A stretch of DNA of 64,000 nucleotides from Dicaeum eximium (GCA_013396995.1 VWZP01005794.1:1561355-1625354); one strand, 5' to 3'. Counted from the stretch's first letter, positions 48,544-63,298 are shown. Numbers and translations: made by a program. The notes: generated from the letters alone by a model not told the origin.

Positions 48544-51500
48544 CTGCAAAAGAATAATGAAATAAAAGATGTAAGGTATAGATACGCTGCATAATTACAT
48601 GCACAACATGTTCAAATTAGCATTCCAATCAGAGGCAGTAGTATTTACTCTTCAGGTAATGCAGGAAGGCATTTTGTTTCTTTACTTTTACAAAAATTTG
48701 CCCACTGAGATACATCATGATTATGTTGACTTCCTGCCAGTATCTTTAGTATAAAATATGGACTGATTTTGTCCAGTTAACACATTAAAAGATCTAGTAA
48801 CTCCTTTTCTCACTTTAATATTCTGGTTATCAAAACAGATATGATGCCTTTTGCACAATAGGGTAAGCATCACATTATAAATAACATCGTTTTATAGTCC
48901 TACTATCCTGCAGCATGCAAATGCTCTTTACCCATCTGGATAAATCAAACAGCAGTTTATGCAGCCCTGATGTTTTCATTTCAGGAGCAAGAAACAACTT
49001 TCTTAGAGACCATTTAAACTGAATCTTAGCAAAATATCTCACTTGTGATCAGTCTTTGGTAGCTGAATATGGATTTTGCTTTCTAAAAGAATAAATGATT
49101 TAAAAATCAAATTTAAACTAAGCAGAGCAATCAGTATGGTATGACTTAGAGCAAATAATCACCCAGAAAGTGGATACACAAATCTACAATTGATTTCTGG
49201 AAGATGCAGGTCTCTTCTGGCTTTGGGTTCTCTTCTACTGGCTTTGGGTATTCAGACATCCTGAGTTGCAATAAACTTTGCAGTCTTCCAAAGGAAAGGA
49301 GGTCCATCTCTTGAGACTAATTCCCTACTGAATTGCACTCTGTTTCCTACCAGTCCTTACCCAAACATCTTTTTCAAAGAACTGACTACAGCTATGAACA
49401 AAAACCAAAATAAGAAGTAAATCCAGTTATGTCACAGTTTCCATTATTGATACTGGTGTCCATCACCAGTATGCAACCTTCCTGACCATAATAATTCATT
49501 TTCTGAATTAATAGCTGCATCTACTCCTTCTATCCACGCCAAAAGAGTACACCAGTATAAGAAACAGCAAGAGAAGCTAAACATTTGCAAACTTAAAACA
49601 ACTACCAGGTTCTGCAACTGTAAAACGTTTTCTTTTCTTCCTGTTATAAAATTTCCAGAAGAAAGGTTAAAGAAAAAGAAAAAATAGTAAAATAAGAAAC
49701 AACCAACAACTCTTAAAAGTGGTTTTATGCATGTTCTAGCAAATGGGTGGTCACAGATAAATCACAGAAATTGTAAAACATCTTTATGGGAAAATTAATA
49801 GATTATTATAATTAACACATTTAGAAACAAAAACTTTGACATTTTATTATTCATAATTTTTTGTTCTTGTTTCCATTTCAAAACAATAACTCTCATACTT
49901 TGGATCATTCCTATATGTAAATGAAGTAAAAGATATGAAGTAAAAGATAAAAAAGGTTTTTAACTGAGGTGGACTCTTTTCCACTAGGAATTAAAGTAAT
50001 ATCTGTCACTACTAATGAGTACTGTGTAAGGATTCCCCAGGCACCACTCTGACAACTTACATGACACCCCACAGTAGTGCAGTTGACAAAAGGTATGTTT
50101 GGCCACAAGGGAATGAAAGCATGGTCATGACTTCAGAGAAGTTTTTCCTGATCTGACAGACAAAAGCAGCTCTGAACAATGGTTTGCTCTAGTGCATATC
50201 TATTAAAGACTTGCAATTCTTCCAAATAAATGAGCACAAGCCAATCTCTGTCATTAATTGCTGTCTTTTTTTAACATATCTCTTAATAGATTCATTTTCT
50301 TCTTAAAAGGTTATGCTGTATAATATCTCAGCAAACAACACTTTCCTCATTTTAACTGTGTCAAGTATCCATCAATTAGAAAGGACTGATGCCTTCTAAT
50401 ATTAATTTCACTGTTAATCTCCATTTCTCATATACAAAGTTCTAAATTTTAAAAATTTTCACAGATATTTATTAAACACCAAAATGTACTTTACACATTT
50501 GGTCTTGCAGCCTCAGAAGTTATTTTATGTATTTGAAACCAACAGCCTTTTTATTGTGCCAAATACACTTGATCCTAATTAAATAGAACACCAAACATTT
50601 AAGCACTGACATGTCATCTAGTAAAGTGAACATTTAGACAGACTGTCAACTTTTCAACTTGCCTCCTTTCCAAGTTGTTTAACTTCTCAAGAATCCCAAG
50701 AGATTCTGTAACCGCATGAAAATTACAAGTCTGATATTTCTTCATTTGGATATTTGCAAAATATCTGAAGGGCATAGAGGTCATATGCATTTTTAAGTAA
50801 TCCAGAAATTTAAAATCACCAGCTTTCTGTCCTTGCTCTTCTTTTATAACATTTAACAAGAAAAACATACACACTGCAAAGCAAGGAAAGCAGTAACTAC
50901 TTTTTAGGCTCAAGGATGCAAAATCAAACTAAATTGCATAGTAAGATTTTTTAAAAAATGACTGAGAAAAATTAGTTTCCTAAAATGGCATCGCCAGGAG
51001 ATGAGATGTGAATGCCACTAAGCTGCAAAATAAGCAATTGCTGCTTTTCAGCTCTTGCATATGTGCTCTAAGCCTCAAGCCTAGATGATACTCAGTGAGT
51101 TATAGAGTAATTCCCTGTACAGATTTCCCATCTCTTACTGTCTCATCTGCTCAGAGCCAAACAAGCTTCTGCATGCATTAAAGATGGAACTCAGACGTAG
51201 TTTCCAGAAGAACAGACAGCTGGGAAAACCACAGATTTCCAAGGAGTGTTCATACCTCCATATGTAGACAGACACTCTGTTAAGCCTCCCTGATTCCAAT
51301 TTAAGAATCTTTCACAATTCCACTTTAGATTTTATTTTGTATTTTGTCCCCAAATTATATTTCAAAGTTGATTTAAAATTGAACTGAAAATCAATAGGAG
51401 ACTGCTTTTGAGAATATGACACTGTATTTTCAGGCCTGTAGACCTGAAAGCAAAATGTTAGATTTTTGGCTAATTTCTCTTTTACTCTTTTTTTTATTTT

Positions 51501-54500
51501 TTACATAATTTTTAGTTGGTATTCTCTTGTACCTCAAGGAAATAAAATCATCAGCTATAATCATCCCTATAATTTTCACTATGTCTGTGGTAAGAATCAT
51601 GCAAGCCATTTGCTGAAGTGTTATGCTACAGACATAATTTTATTTCTAGTCCACATGGTTATAAAAACAATATAGACTTTTCCAGGCTTTTAAATTGCAC
51701 AAGCTTTCCATGTTTAGTGCATTGTTTGCATAAAAATAAGCTTGAAAAGAAATGTTGCATATCAAAGCTGAGATGTACATGGATTTGCAGTGATTTCAGA
51801 CTAGCATTGAGAAACGTCAAAGAATAATGTTTGTTCTCCAAAAAGTAACTCACATAACATATGTAAATGTACAGACTAAGTACTGTGCAAGTTAGCATCA
51901 GCAACATATTTAATTGTCATGTATTGTCCAAGAATGTAAAGAAAAAAGAAACCCAAATGCCAATGCAGCCTCTTTATTAACGTCTGGAGTACAAAAGCTC
52001 TTAAGTTTAGAGATAACCACCAAAGTAACCTACAAGATTCACTTTTGCTTAGTTCCACAGGAACCAAATGAAGAACTGCTACCTTCTATGAGCCTAAGGA
52101 CGCCTTCCCCAGGCCATGCATGGATTAGATGATGGATAGGAGTGCAATGACAGTTTCATTACCATGTTTTCATCACCATGTTATTGTGAGCATGAAATGC
52201 AACATTTATCAGACAGTAAAAGATACTGAACTGTGAAATTATTAGGTTACAGACTTGAAAAGGGTTGAATTCTTGTGTCTTGTGTTCTTTTATTTTTGTT
52301 TTTACAAGGGATGTCTTAATTTATTTCATTTTTATTGAACTAAAGATTTATTTACTTAGTAAGGCAGATATGTGATTATGCATTATTCATTGTACATTTC
52401 TTAAAAATATATTTTTTGTGCCAGCCTCCTTTTCCCAAAAATTTAATTGTGAATCAATCTGGAACAATTGCATGATGAATTCTAGCAATTAAGGTTCTGT
52501 CATGGAAATACTTATACTACTTAAATGTGGCAACTTAGGCCATTAGACAAGTGATTTAAAGATATTTCAACAGTAAAGGAACAATTTTCAAGACAACAGT
52601 ACTCAGTTCAAGATAGGTGACACAGTTACTGTAAAAGTTGCTGCAGACAAACAAATGATCAAATGGAATTGCAAAGTTAGATAAAAGAAGAAATCATTGC
52701 TTAAACAGATTTGTCATTTTAAGCCCAGTGCCCTAAGGAACAACCAGGCAGCTGATAGTTAGATTTTGTGAAGAGAAGTAAGTTGTTGACAGATGTGTCT
52801 GGATCTGACAGAATAATTTCCAAATAATTGTCGTAATTACAATTGGTGTAAGTTGTTTACTTGTATTATCATAATTGGTGACTTGTGTTGTTAAGTTAAA
52901 GATTTAGGCATCTTTAGTCATCATTGCTGATCTCTGCATATACTTCAAAAGCAAAATTTAAAAATATTGAGAAAGCAAGCAAACAACAGAAAAATTAAAT
53001 GGACCAAACCAACTATACAAATGTCTTGGTGTTGTACCTTTGCTTTTAATAATATGAGTGTCCGAAGTTCTTCTAATAAAACAGAAACATTATAATAAAT
53101 TGAAAAAAAATGCTTTGCTATTTAATTAACATTTTAACAGATGTTTTATACTAACCAAAAAAAAGATCACATCTTTGCTTGTATGAAAGCAGAGATAGGC
53201 GCATTTTTAGTTAACGTGTATGCTTACACAGTACCATAACTAAGAGAAATTTACAATACTGCAGAACCAAAGATAGGCATAGAAAGCACTTTAATGTTTT
53301 ACATACATAGGTCTGACTCTAGAAAAGACAGATATCTGCATTTTTTTTCTTTTTTTAAGAAGAGTGTGAATAAAATCCTTTGATGCATTATTTGCCTTGA
53401 GGACCACAGACTATAAAACCACATAAAGAACTATAAATTAATAATTTAGTTGAAGAAAAGGATACAGTTCTCTTAAGTTACAACAGCTGAGAATTTAGCT
53501 GAAGAACAGAAGGATAGACTGTAAGGGTAGAACTAATATTAGGTATTTTAAACTAAAGCTATCAGAGCCTGTAAGAATGACAATATGACTAGAAACTGCC
53601 AGTGCTGTTCCTATCATCTGTCACTTCTATTGTTTTTACTAAATATTAATTAAAATAATTATACAGTTAGAAATAACAACTCTCAATGAAATAAACTTCA
53701 GGTCAATAAAAGCAATAGACCCATTAGCATGGGATCCAAGTGCTTTCACGAGTCTAGAGTAGATGGAGATTAAACATTCAGGGCAAGACTGATCTGCTCC
53801 AAGATAGGTGACTAGTCTCGTTTCAGATGCCTTATCATATCCTAGGTATCAGCACAGGACTGGAAGATAGGAGAGAGGACTTATGGTTGTGTGACCTTCT
53901 GCAGTGGCAGATGGAGACTAGCCAGGATACTTTATGGCATCTCAAAGGAAACCAGACACCTATGAAAAGAGAGATAGGATTAATTTCATCTGTCCTTAAA
54001 TATTCAAAAGTTTGAAAATTACTATTAGTATATCTAGACCTTTAGCTGATAAGAAGAAAAAGGCAACGTCAGATGGAAATTTATGCCATTTTCTTAGATA
54101 CGTAGGAAGAATTAAGCTAGGTTAGATAACACTTTTTAATGGTTAACTTATGAAAGAAGTTTTTGCTGCCAGTTACTTTCTTTGCAATAAAGAAGCCAAA
54201 AACCAAATCTGCCTATACTCTTTTGCCAGGAAGAGTTGGTGGGCATCCCTGGCTTATAATACATAGCTTAAATGTATTTAACCCCCAGAGTGAAGTTCAG
54301 TTTTGTACACTGAACTTCGTTTTTTGTCCTTTTATGCACAACTGAATGGCAATTAGTTTTTAATGAAAAGCATTAGACTGATTACAATTAACATAATCAC
54401 TCTTGTCAGTTCATGTCCTCATGTTCTACATGCTGAGCTGAGTGGGCAAGACAGGGCACTTTAATGTTCAAACATTTTGCAAGATTCAGCCAATTTTTTT

Positions 54501-56830
54501 TTTTTCATTAAAATACCTCTAACTACATTTACAACCAACAGTAAGTAATTTATAGGTGATATTTTCTGATCTACCTTACATTACCCTTTCACAGCCTCTC
54601 TTTTTTAGTCAGATGCAGTTATGACGTTCTAGAGTGCAAAGTATAGAGAGTAATTAGCACATTCACAGCACAGTGAAACACAATCTCCAGATGAAAATTA
54701 GCACTTTAATGTTTTGTCTTTAACTTGCTCTTTTGACCTGATATTCTGAAATGTATATCCTTTATCGGATCCCATAAAGGGCTGCTCATGGATGCAGACT
54801 CATTGCAATTGTATAATCCAGTACAGTAGCTGTATGACTAAAGGTTTTCCAATTCCACACAGTTCTGAACCATAAATTTATTTCTCTAATTATAATTAAG
54901 AGTTAAATGAAATACTCATTAACAGATGAAACACTTGAAAATCCTTCACATGACACAAAGACAAAAAAACTTCACCAATTACCTTCATAGAACTTGTAAC
55001 ATAATGTCTACATCTTCTGCAATTGCAAAAAAATAAGTTTCAGCAATTCAGAAATCTTTTATATAGAGTTACAGGCTACTCAAGTACTGAAATGTCAATA
55101 TTCTGTGCAGCCTTGCTATAAACTGTCCGACAGTTTGAACACATGATGAATACTAAAACATGTAAAGATTCCCACTTAGGCATAAATTAATTACTTTAAA
55201 TCCTTTACAGGTCAAGCCCACAGTGGTCTGCTCATTGCCTTAAGACTAAATAAAGTAGACTGGTTTTTAGACTAAATAAGTAAATATTTACTTTTAACAT
55301 ATTCCTTAAATCTTATTTTTTACTCCTTACAATTAAAAAATTAGTAACAGATTCCACTTGTCAAGCAGAGTGAATGAAACTATTTTCCCTGTACTTGAGC
55401 TCTCAGCTCTTCATCACTAATTCCAATTAATTCCAATAGAACATACACTGCACCTGTCAGCATGAACACTCAGTGCATGCATCAGATATTATATACTAAG
55501 ATAGGAAAATCATTTAATCTGTCTTATATCATTAAATTGTCTTCTACTTGCTCTTAGTGCTACTGAAGGTTAAGGAACGGTTGGTAAACCAAACTGCTTA
55601 AACATTTCTGTCCTTTCAAAATCTGTGCATAAAGCTATTTCTATATAATACAACCTTAAATGTCTTTGTCAATCCTGACAAGAAAAAAACCACATTTATT
55701 TCCACAAATGTAAAACTTATCTTGTTTTTCCAAAAAGCAATGAAGAGTAGCATATTGTATTGCACACTGGTGAGGAATTTCAGAAACTTTTATTCTGCTC
55801 TTTGTCTTTAATTCTTTTTACGTACTTTTAATTTGTTTTTTTTTTCAGGCTGATGAAAGAGTGTTTTGTGGAGGCAGATACAGCATTCAGAAAAATAGAG
55901 GAAAATGAAGTAAATACATAAATGTGAACACATTAGAGACTTAGAGACTAGGAAATACCCAAGTTTATATCTTTACACAAATAATAATGACTGAAAGCTA
56001 TTTTAGAACCCTTTCTGAATGATGTCATCTGTGGATGATATGGATTAATGTGCGTGAATACTTCTACTCACACACATTAATTTATAATTTTCCTATGTTT
56101 TGCTGAGAAACACATCCATTATATCTAGACATATAAGAATGCAATAATGGAATCAAGGACAAAGATACAGTCTCCTGTATCCTACCCTCAGTCTTTAGGC
56201 CAAAATAACATAGAAAGACTCCACATACCCACTTTTAAAATTTTGACCACTTGTACAATATTGATAACTTCTCTATAAACAGAGAAGCTTTTACTTTGTA
56301 CCTAAAGATCAACTTGATTAGTTTAGTAGTAAATTTTTAAGTGTATTTCAACATGTTAAGGTGTCTTGTATCCTTCAGCTTAATCATACAAAGAATGTTT
56401 AGGTCATAAAAATCATGCATCATGCAGACAATGTTTTGAGAAAAAAAAATCCAACCAACAAACTATAAACATGAAATAATACATTGTTAGGTAACACTGG
56501 TGGTAATATTTAATATTACTAAGGTGCAGAAAAAAAGTTCTCTGTGTACAGACCCATTTTGACTTGTTAAGTAATGCTAATTAGATAACACTAAGTATGT
56601 GGTTGCTATGGAAAACAAGGAATAAAAGATCTAAAACATTCAAAGTAAATCAAAAAATTCTCCCTAGTTGTAGATATTTGCGTAAACACATAACATAATC
56701 AAAATTATATAATCTCTTTTCTTCTAAAGACTGAGGAAGTTGCAAAAGAGTTGAGAAAGAGTTAATAAGTATTGGAATAATGTATATAAATATGTAATTA
56801 TTATATTTGAGAAGAAAAATATTTACGTAC
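48544..56830 (-). other. Intron, 8.3 kb, between CUB8 and sushi 8 exons
   Basis: A GT-AG phase 1 intron with almost no recognisable interspersed repeats. It is AT-rich throughout, with short T runs (for example near 53341 and 54495). A 10-bp inverted repeat with a 7-nt loop lies at 54292-54318. No exon, RNA gene or transposon could be supported. Confidence 0.75.
54292..54318. repeat. 10-bp inverted repeat with 7-nt loop
   Basis: GAAGTTCAGT pairs with ACTGAACTTC across TTTGTAC. It lies in the 8.3-kb intron. Such short hairpins can arise by chance. Confidence 0.85.
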
Positions 56831-57033
56831 TTGAAAACTGAATGGAGAAGCCTGATTTGCTGATGAAGAAATCACTGTCAAATTGCAGTGTTAAGGAGTT
56901 GAAAGTGCTGTGAATATCCTCTGGAAGAGCCGAGCCACTCCACTCTTTGAGAAGTATGCTGCTCTCAACAGGCCCATCCCATACCTTCAAGATGTCATGA
57001 GCAACCTCAGTATCAAAAACAATAAAATGCAGA
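56831..57033 (-). CDS. CSMD1: CSMD1 exon: CUB domain 8, C-terminal part
   Basis: A 203-bp exon, phase 2 to phase 1, completes CUB8. It reads LHFIVFDTEVAHDILKVWDG early on, then LLKEWSGSALPEDIHSTFNS, and closes with QFDSDFFISKSGFSIQFS. The acidic residues of a calcium-binding CUB are in place: Glu in DTE, Asp in HDIL and Asp in the FDSD turn. The second cysteine pair found in some CUB domains is absent, as in other CSMD CUBs. The donor is A/GTACGT. Unlike most exons in this window, it was recognised only by reading the minus strand; no ATG-initiated frame reveals it. Confidence 0.95.
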
Positions 57034-58826
57034 CTGCAAAGAAAAAGTAAAAGTACTGTGCATTACTTGTTAAACACAATTACATGAAACTCCAAGCAAT
57101 CATTCCTAAACTGTAGTTTTAAGATGCTGTTTAGGACTGAAGGTCACCTGGTGGTCCAGTAGAGCTATTCATTTTTCCTGTTGAACAAGCTGATCTTATA
57201 AGAGTCATGCAGTTCTGTTTTGTAAATGTCTGAATGACAGAAAATGGCATTACAGAGTGTAAGTCCTCAAGACTTAACCAATAAGTTTATAAATTATCTT
57301 ATTTTTATGATAAATATTTTAAGGTAAACGAACTATGATTTCATCAACTATTTCATCTTTTTAGTCAAATGGGAATAGCAAGACTGCTGTTGTGCTTGAA
57401 TTATATGCAATTAAGAAAATGTAGCAGCTACTGGACAGTAGAACACAGCACAAGAAATCCTGTCAGCATGGCATTTCCTTTCCTATGCAAAAAAGAGAAA
57501 AATATCATAGATTGCCTTTTTGCTAAAATTCATAAAATATAAAACTGTATAATAATAAAATAATCTGTTTTTATCTTCAGGTGAAGAATTATATTTACTA
57601 AGATGTTGAGGAATGTTGTACATCAAAAAATATGTGCATTGTCTCTGAGTGCTGAATATTTGCATTCTTAATGCTGAAGAACTTTAATAGGTAAATATCA
57701 AAATGCCTCTTTTTTTTGTTTCAAATAATTGTGTGTTGACATTTCTTCATCTTGTTTGTTCTTAACTGGAAATCATTAATTTGAAAATTGTTATTTAAAC
57801 AAAAATAATGCATTGAAATAACCCATGATGGCGTAAATTCAATATTTGGCTTAGTGAAACAGAATTACAAAAAAAAAAAAAAAAGGGGGGGGGGAACCTC
57901 CCACTGAATAACTTGTCATTATTTATATTGTTTTGCCTGTGAGTCACTTTCAAATCAGAATATTCCGTGATTGTTTGTCTTCCAGAGCAACACATACTGA
58001 AGGCCTGCTCCTGGAGTGGTGGCTGGCCATCACCTACTGAGAGGAAGGAGAGAATAAATCTTTTGTTTTCTTCTGCTTCCATGCATGGACCTTTGTTTTT
58101 GTTTTATTAAACTGAGTTTATTTTGTCTCACAAGGGGTTTTTCTCATGTTATTTTCTCCCTGAGGAGGGACAATGTCAACCCACTAAAGACTTTCTCAGG
58201 GCCCAATGTGGATCTTGAGATAACGTAAGTTTTGTATGAAGGTGCTATAGCTATGGCAGTAATTAGGTGTCAAGTTCCTGTGCAGATCATGGAGTTTGTT
58301 GGTTTCACTGATTAACTCTTTATTTTGCTGAATTTGCAAACATGTTAATTCAAATACTGGGTCTGTGCTTTGCCCTGGCACTGATGGCCTTGCTGTGCTG
58401 ACAGAGCTATCTTGTGGACGGGATGAGGGAATGCAACATTCTTTTCTTACCTGTGATTCATGGGAATTGTTTTATTATGCAGATTCCTGAGGTTCTTGTT
58501 CACCCTTATGTAAGCTGTTTAATACTACTCATTTACACTGTAACATATTCTGGTGTTTGTTTGTGGAATCTGGTGTGGTCCTGGTGCAAAAGACAACTTG
58601 GCTGAGGTGATACTCAAATGCACCTTGAATGCTGCTTATCTTGCCCCATATCCAGGGATTTTACACCTGAACAGGCAAGCAACCTCGGAAAACTGATGCA
58701 ACACCTTATAGAAGGATACCTTGACTATGCCAGTAAAAACCAGCAGCTTGTGTAGAAAAATAGGAGAATGAGAAAAAATTTACAAAAAACTGAATTCAAC
58801 TATAAATATCAAAATTAAACATGTAC
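57034..58826 (-). other. Intron, 1.8 kb, inside the CUB8 domain
   Basis: A GT-AG phase 2 intron. It contains a compound homopolymer, 16 A followed by 10 G, at 57869-57894. The stretch about 58140-58745 is less AT-rich than its surroundings and could be an old repeat, but no family was recognised. Confidence 0.8.
57869..57894. repeat. Compound homopolymer A16-G10
   Basis: Sixteen A are followed directly by ten G with no interruption. It is inside the CUB8 intron and is a likely site of length error in sequencing. Confidence 0.95.
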
Positions 58827-58953
58827 CTTATTGTCTTTCCTGGATCTGCTTCAATAATCCAAGTGCAATGAAGATTGTTGTCATATGGCGCTGGGTATCC
58901 AGGGGACAAAATGCGCCCTGATGTAGCAGCATGAATTTGACCACCACACTCAG
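58827..58953 (-). CDS. CSMD1: CSMD1 exon: CUB domain 8, N-terminal part
   Basis: A 127-bp exon enters in phase 1 and leaves in phase 2. It encodes ECGGQIHAATSGRILSPGYP and the following NNLHCTWIIEADPGKTI. These are the first beta strands of a CUB domain, with the standard first cysteine pair (ECGG and HCTW) and the SPGYP turn. The reading frame continues into the next exon through an AG/T serine codon. The acceptor is TTTTGCAG and the donor AG/GTACAT. The peptide is nearly the same as remembered mammalian CSMD1 CUB8. Confidence 0.96.
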
Positions 58954-61900
58954 CTGCAAAATAAGGATTAAATTTCCAATGAGACCTTAGTAATTGGCAC
59001 TTCCATTTTCCATCCATTCCACATCTCTGTGTTTTCTAAAAAGTTAACAGAATGACCTAATACTTCTGAAGTAGTACACGTGCATACAAACCAGGACATG
59101 TACATAAGTTAAAAATGAACAGTGATCTCATTTCTACCTTGTTATAAAGCAATAAACCATACTTCTGTGATTATGTTACTTAACTGACCAGACTGGTTCA
59201 ATATGTACTGAGACTACAAAAGCACAATTTTAGCATTAACAAGACAGCAAAAATGTTTCAGAAATTTCTCATCTAACATGCTTAGCTTTTCTAACAATGA
59301 ATGTTTGAATTCAAACTTTGCAGCATTGAATTTTATAATTAAATAGCTTTCTGTTTTGCTGTAAGGTCAAAATTATTTTAGTGTAATGTTTTCAAGTTAC
59401 TTTTGTATAATTCAGGTTTAATTACACTAAAAAGCAGTACCTATTGACTAGCAATTTCCTTTGGTATTTAAAGATTTAAATGCCATATGCTTGCAAACCA
59501 AGAGAGTAAATCAGAAAGCTATGATTTGATAGTATATGGTATCTAGTTTAAAATGTTTTTACTATCAATGCTATTTTTGTGGAGAGACCAATAGCAATGC
59601 TAGGCATCCATAATCAAATTACTCTTATGTTGCTTGTTTAGAGCATCATGCTGTTGTCTGGCCAGTGTAAAGCCACACCCTGATGAAAGAGAACTGTGTA
59701 ACAGTCATGTGTCACTGAACTAAAAAGGATCTGTGATTCATCAGTTAACTGAATTTCTACTACATTTATAGTGTTACCTTACAGGAAGTGCTGTTAAAAA
59801 AAACTTACCGTAGGGATTTATTCAAGCACAGCTGTACTGCAAGCATAGTAAGGCAGAGATGATGGAAAAAAACATGGCAGTTGGACCAAATAATCTATCA
59901 GCAATACTCCTAACAAATATTAATCTTTGTACATCCCACCAAGTCACTGCTCACAATCAAGTTGTTAGCAATAGGGAAAATTACCATAACGAAAATAAGG
60001 TAACCAATTTACTTAATTATCCTGCTGGTTTGATCACTCAAAACACTACATTCTATATACAGAACCACAGCAGGAAGAAACTTCAGTACAAAATTTCTTC
60101 AAACGTAACCCTCCTCTAAGATTTCATTTCCATTATACAAGAAAGTTTGGACTGCAATAATCACTGATAGATATCTGCACTGGTAGATAACTTCAAACAA
60201 GAAATTACTGATACAGTATTTGCCGAAGAACTAAATATAACTCAGTGAACCCAAAAGTTAAACTAACTGACATGCTTGATTTAAAATTCTGAGAAGGCTT
60301 ATTTAGGAAAAGAATACATCATGAAATTTGGGATGACGCATTATGTATTTAATTTTTTTTAAAATCCATTATAGGAGTAGCTCAAAAGTAAACTTTCAGA
60401 AGTTATTATAAAAATAATTTTTAAAATTTATATTCCAATATGCATAAATGCGCACACTGTAAAATCAGCACCTCAAAGAATATAGTATATAAACACTTAT
60501 ACTATAACTAATAGAAGTGACTTCAATGTTTCTGGAAACTTCTAGAGGAAGAATTAAAAGAATTCACTGGCTTTCTTTATTAAGGTTTAGAAAAATGAGA
60601 ATGAATGCTAAGACCAGTATAACAGTTTATCACTAAAAATTAGTAAGTGTAAAATGTGTGGAATATATCTATGTATATGCTTGAATTTTTGCGTTTGAGA
60701 CTGACATGATAGTGAATACAATGAAGAACATAAATGTCGCCAAAGAGAACAGCAAATAGCAAAAGCTGATGCAGTCTACAAACAAAAATAATGCATCTCC
60801 ACAAACTAAGATTTTAAGAAAATGTTTCTAAGAAAGGAAGTGATATTTGGAACTTCATGACAACTTCAGAAAAACGAAGAAAACCAAATAATTCAAATCA
60901 GAGCAGAAAAAGATAAAACTGTGAGAGCATAAGATAAAACTGATGAATGAATAGATTTTACAAGCCTAAAGGTGAAGGGAAGCAAGACTGAAATAATCTG
61001 CAGATATCTGTGCACAGAACAGTAGACAATCCCCATAATTTAATGAAGATAACAGACTGTAAAAGACTTTTTAGAAGGAAACACTTTTAAAATATTTTAA
61101 GAGAGAAAGTGAGCATTTGGTTTCTTTGGGAAATAATTAATGGTCCAGAAGATATTTAAACTGGAAATGAAAAGAGGTCGTTTATACAGAACTGATGCAA
61201 TCCCAAAATTTTATTTTAAGGAGAGGAACAAGGACAGTAATTTAAAAAATATGTAGAGAGATAAAAGCACATAGAAAGATACCTTTTGGTTGAACAGAAA
61301 GAAAATAAGACCAAAATCTCTCTCAGGATAACAAAAAACCCAAATTATTCTGATTATTCTATTGATTGAGGGACATAATTTCACTTAGAGACGAAATAAG
61401 GTTCTCAAGAAATTCTGGCACAAATTATATCAAAAGATTGGAAATTAAATACAGAAACCAAATCTAGTCATGCAAGGTACAAAATCAAAGTACACAGACA
61501 AAAAAAAGAAGAAAAAAAGATGGAGTGGGAATCTTGAGTGAAATATAGAATCATAAAAGCATATTGGTATGAAGAAACTGGAAATACAGGTGGAAAAATG
61601 TGACTAGAAGGAGCATTACATGTTAGGAATACAGTAATAATCTAAATAAAATCAGCATGAAAAACATATATATTGGTCACAAAGTATTCTGAAGAAGGAG
61701 CATGAAAGATTGTCTGAAGCAAAGATGGTAATTTCTTTTAGCTTTGCTTGATCCTGGGTTCCCTAGCTTCCTCCAGGCAGATTGGAATATACAGGATATT
61801 TTTTTTTAATTACTACTATATCAATTGTTATATGTTTGAGATTTTAACGTCCCACATATAGATTAGAAGACAAATCATTATACAAAGAAAAGAAAATAGG

Positions 61901-63298
61901 TAGATGGTTGGATTTATTCACCTAATAGACTGGAAACCAACAAGTATTTTAGAGGTGATTCTAAGTCTTGGTAGTGAACACAGGCACAAAAAAGTATTGA
62001 ACACAGGCACAAAAAAGTATTGCAGAAAATGACCTTAGAGAAATGACTTCATTTAAATTACATGAGGAAATAGACAAAGGTAGGACTAATTATGGGTCTT
62101 CTCTACAAAAGGGCAAACTTAGAGGAAAGGAAGCTAACCAATTAAGGTGAAGATCATGAGGACTTGAATGCATAAAGAGCCTGGAAAAGTCCTTAAATCA
62201 AAACTGGATAGTTGTTTTGACCTCATATATATAGAAGAAAACTTACAGATAAAATTCTAGAATCAAGTGGGGAAAATAACCTCTACTAAGACAGCAGAAA
62301 TGCTGTTAACTGATGTTTTTCTGGCACTTGCCTTCATTAAGCTGAATGTTTGAAAGGAAGGGAACTTGCTCTTTTGTAGACTGCAGGTTTGTGAATGTGT
62401 TCAGCAGGAAAGAGGATCTGGAATGGAGGATGTAGCCCCCAAAATGGGAGAAAGGCAACAAGCAAAGATCCTGTAGGTGAGGTGAGTGCTGAAAGCAGTT
62501 GGTGACCTGCCTGCAGCAGGCAGCAGAGGTGAAAACTAAGTATCAGAAGACACACAAAAGGAAAGACTCATGGGAACTCCATGTGAAAATTGAAATCAGG
62601 AAGTCACTGGCAATTGCTGGACTGGAAAGCAAAACTAGAAGATGCAAACTGCCTAGTAAAGGTACAATGGCTATACTGGTGCTCAGTTATTCTGCATGTT
62701 GACTAGTAATTCTCTGTTTAACATTACATTGATTATAATGAAACTAAGTTTTAGGCACTGGAAGATGTGATATTTCCAGGGAAGGTCTACCTCAAGGTTT
62801 TGACAGATGGGGTATCCTAGCAGAGCAACAAGGACTCCAGAGCACATGGATAAAAAAATCCAGCAACATGGGATGAAAATTAGAAATAAAGTTCATAGGA
62901 ATGAGATGCTGAAATAATATCTGATGAAAATAGATGAGGAAAAAAAGCCCACAACCTTATTTGTTTTATGATGGATCTTTCTTAGTTTATGAAGTGTTTA
63001 GACCGCACCACTGCCTGTGACAGTATGTCAGTGACCCAGGGCTTCATCAGAACCAAAGCAGCAGTCTTCCATCAAAGGCTGCCCTATAGAAAAGTGTTTT
63101 CCAGTAGTTTTATAACCATTAATAGCAAGCCACCTATTTTAGAGAAGTTAAACTACCATGTCCATACTCCATCTTTATTTGAAATTTAAAATATGTTTGT
63201 ACCATTATCATCTCATGAAGCATAGAAAGACAATGTTTGGGTTTTTTCCTTGAACCACCAGACCAATCACACCAGAACATTTTCACAATCCATCTTAC
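58954..63298 (-). other. Intron, 4.3 kb, between sushi 7 and CUB8 exons
   Basis: A GT-AG intron. It is AT-rich and holds no open coding exon. A 23-bp direct duplication lies at 61976-62021. A slightly GC-richer stretch near 62340-62700 has a purine-rich look and small reading frames but no recognised homology. No transposon was recognised. Confidence 0.8.
61976..62021. repeat. 23-bp tandem duplication
   Basis: Two identical adjacent 23-bp units (each begins GAACACAGGCAC and ends AAAGTATT), followed by G. Confidence 0.95.
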
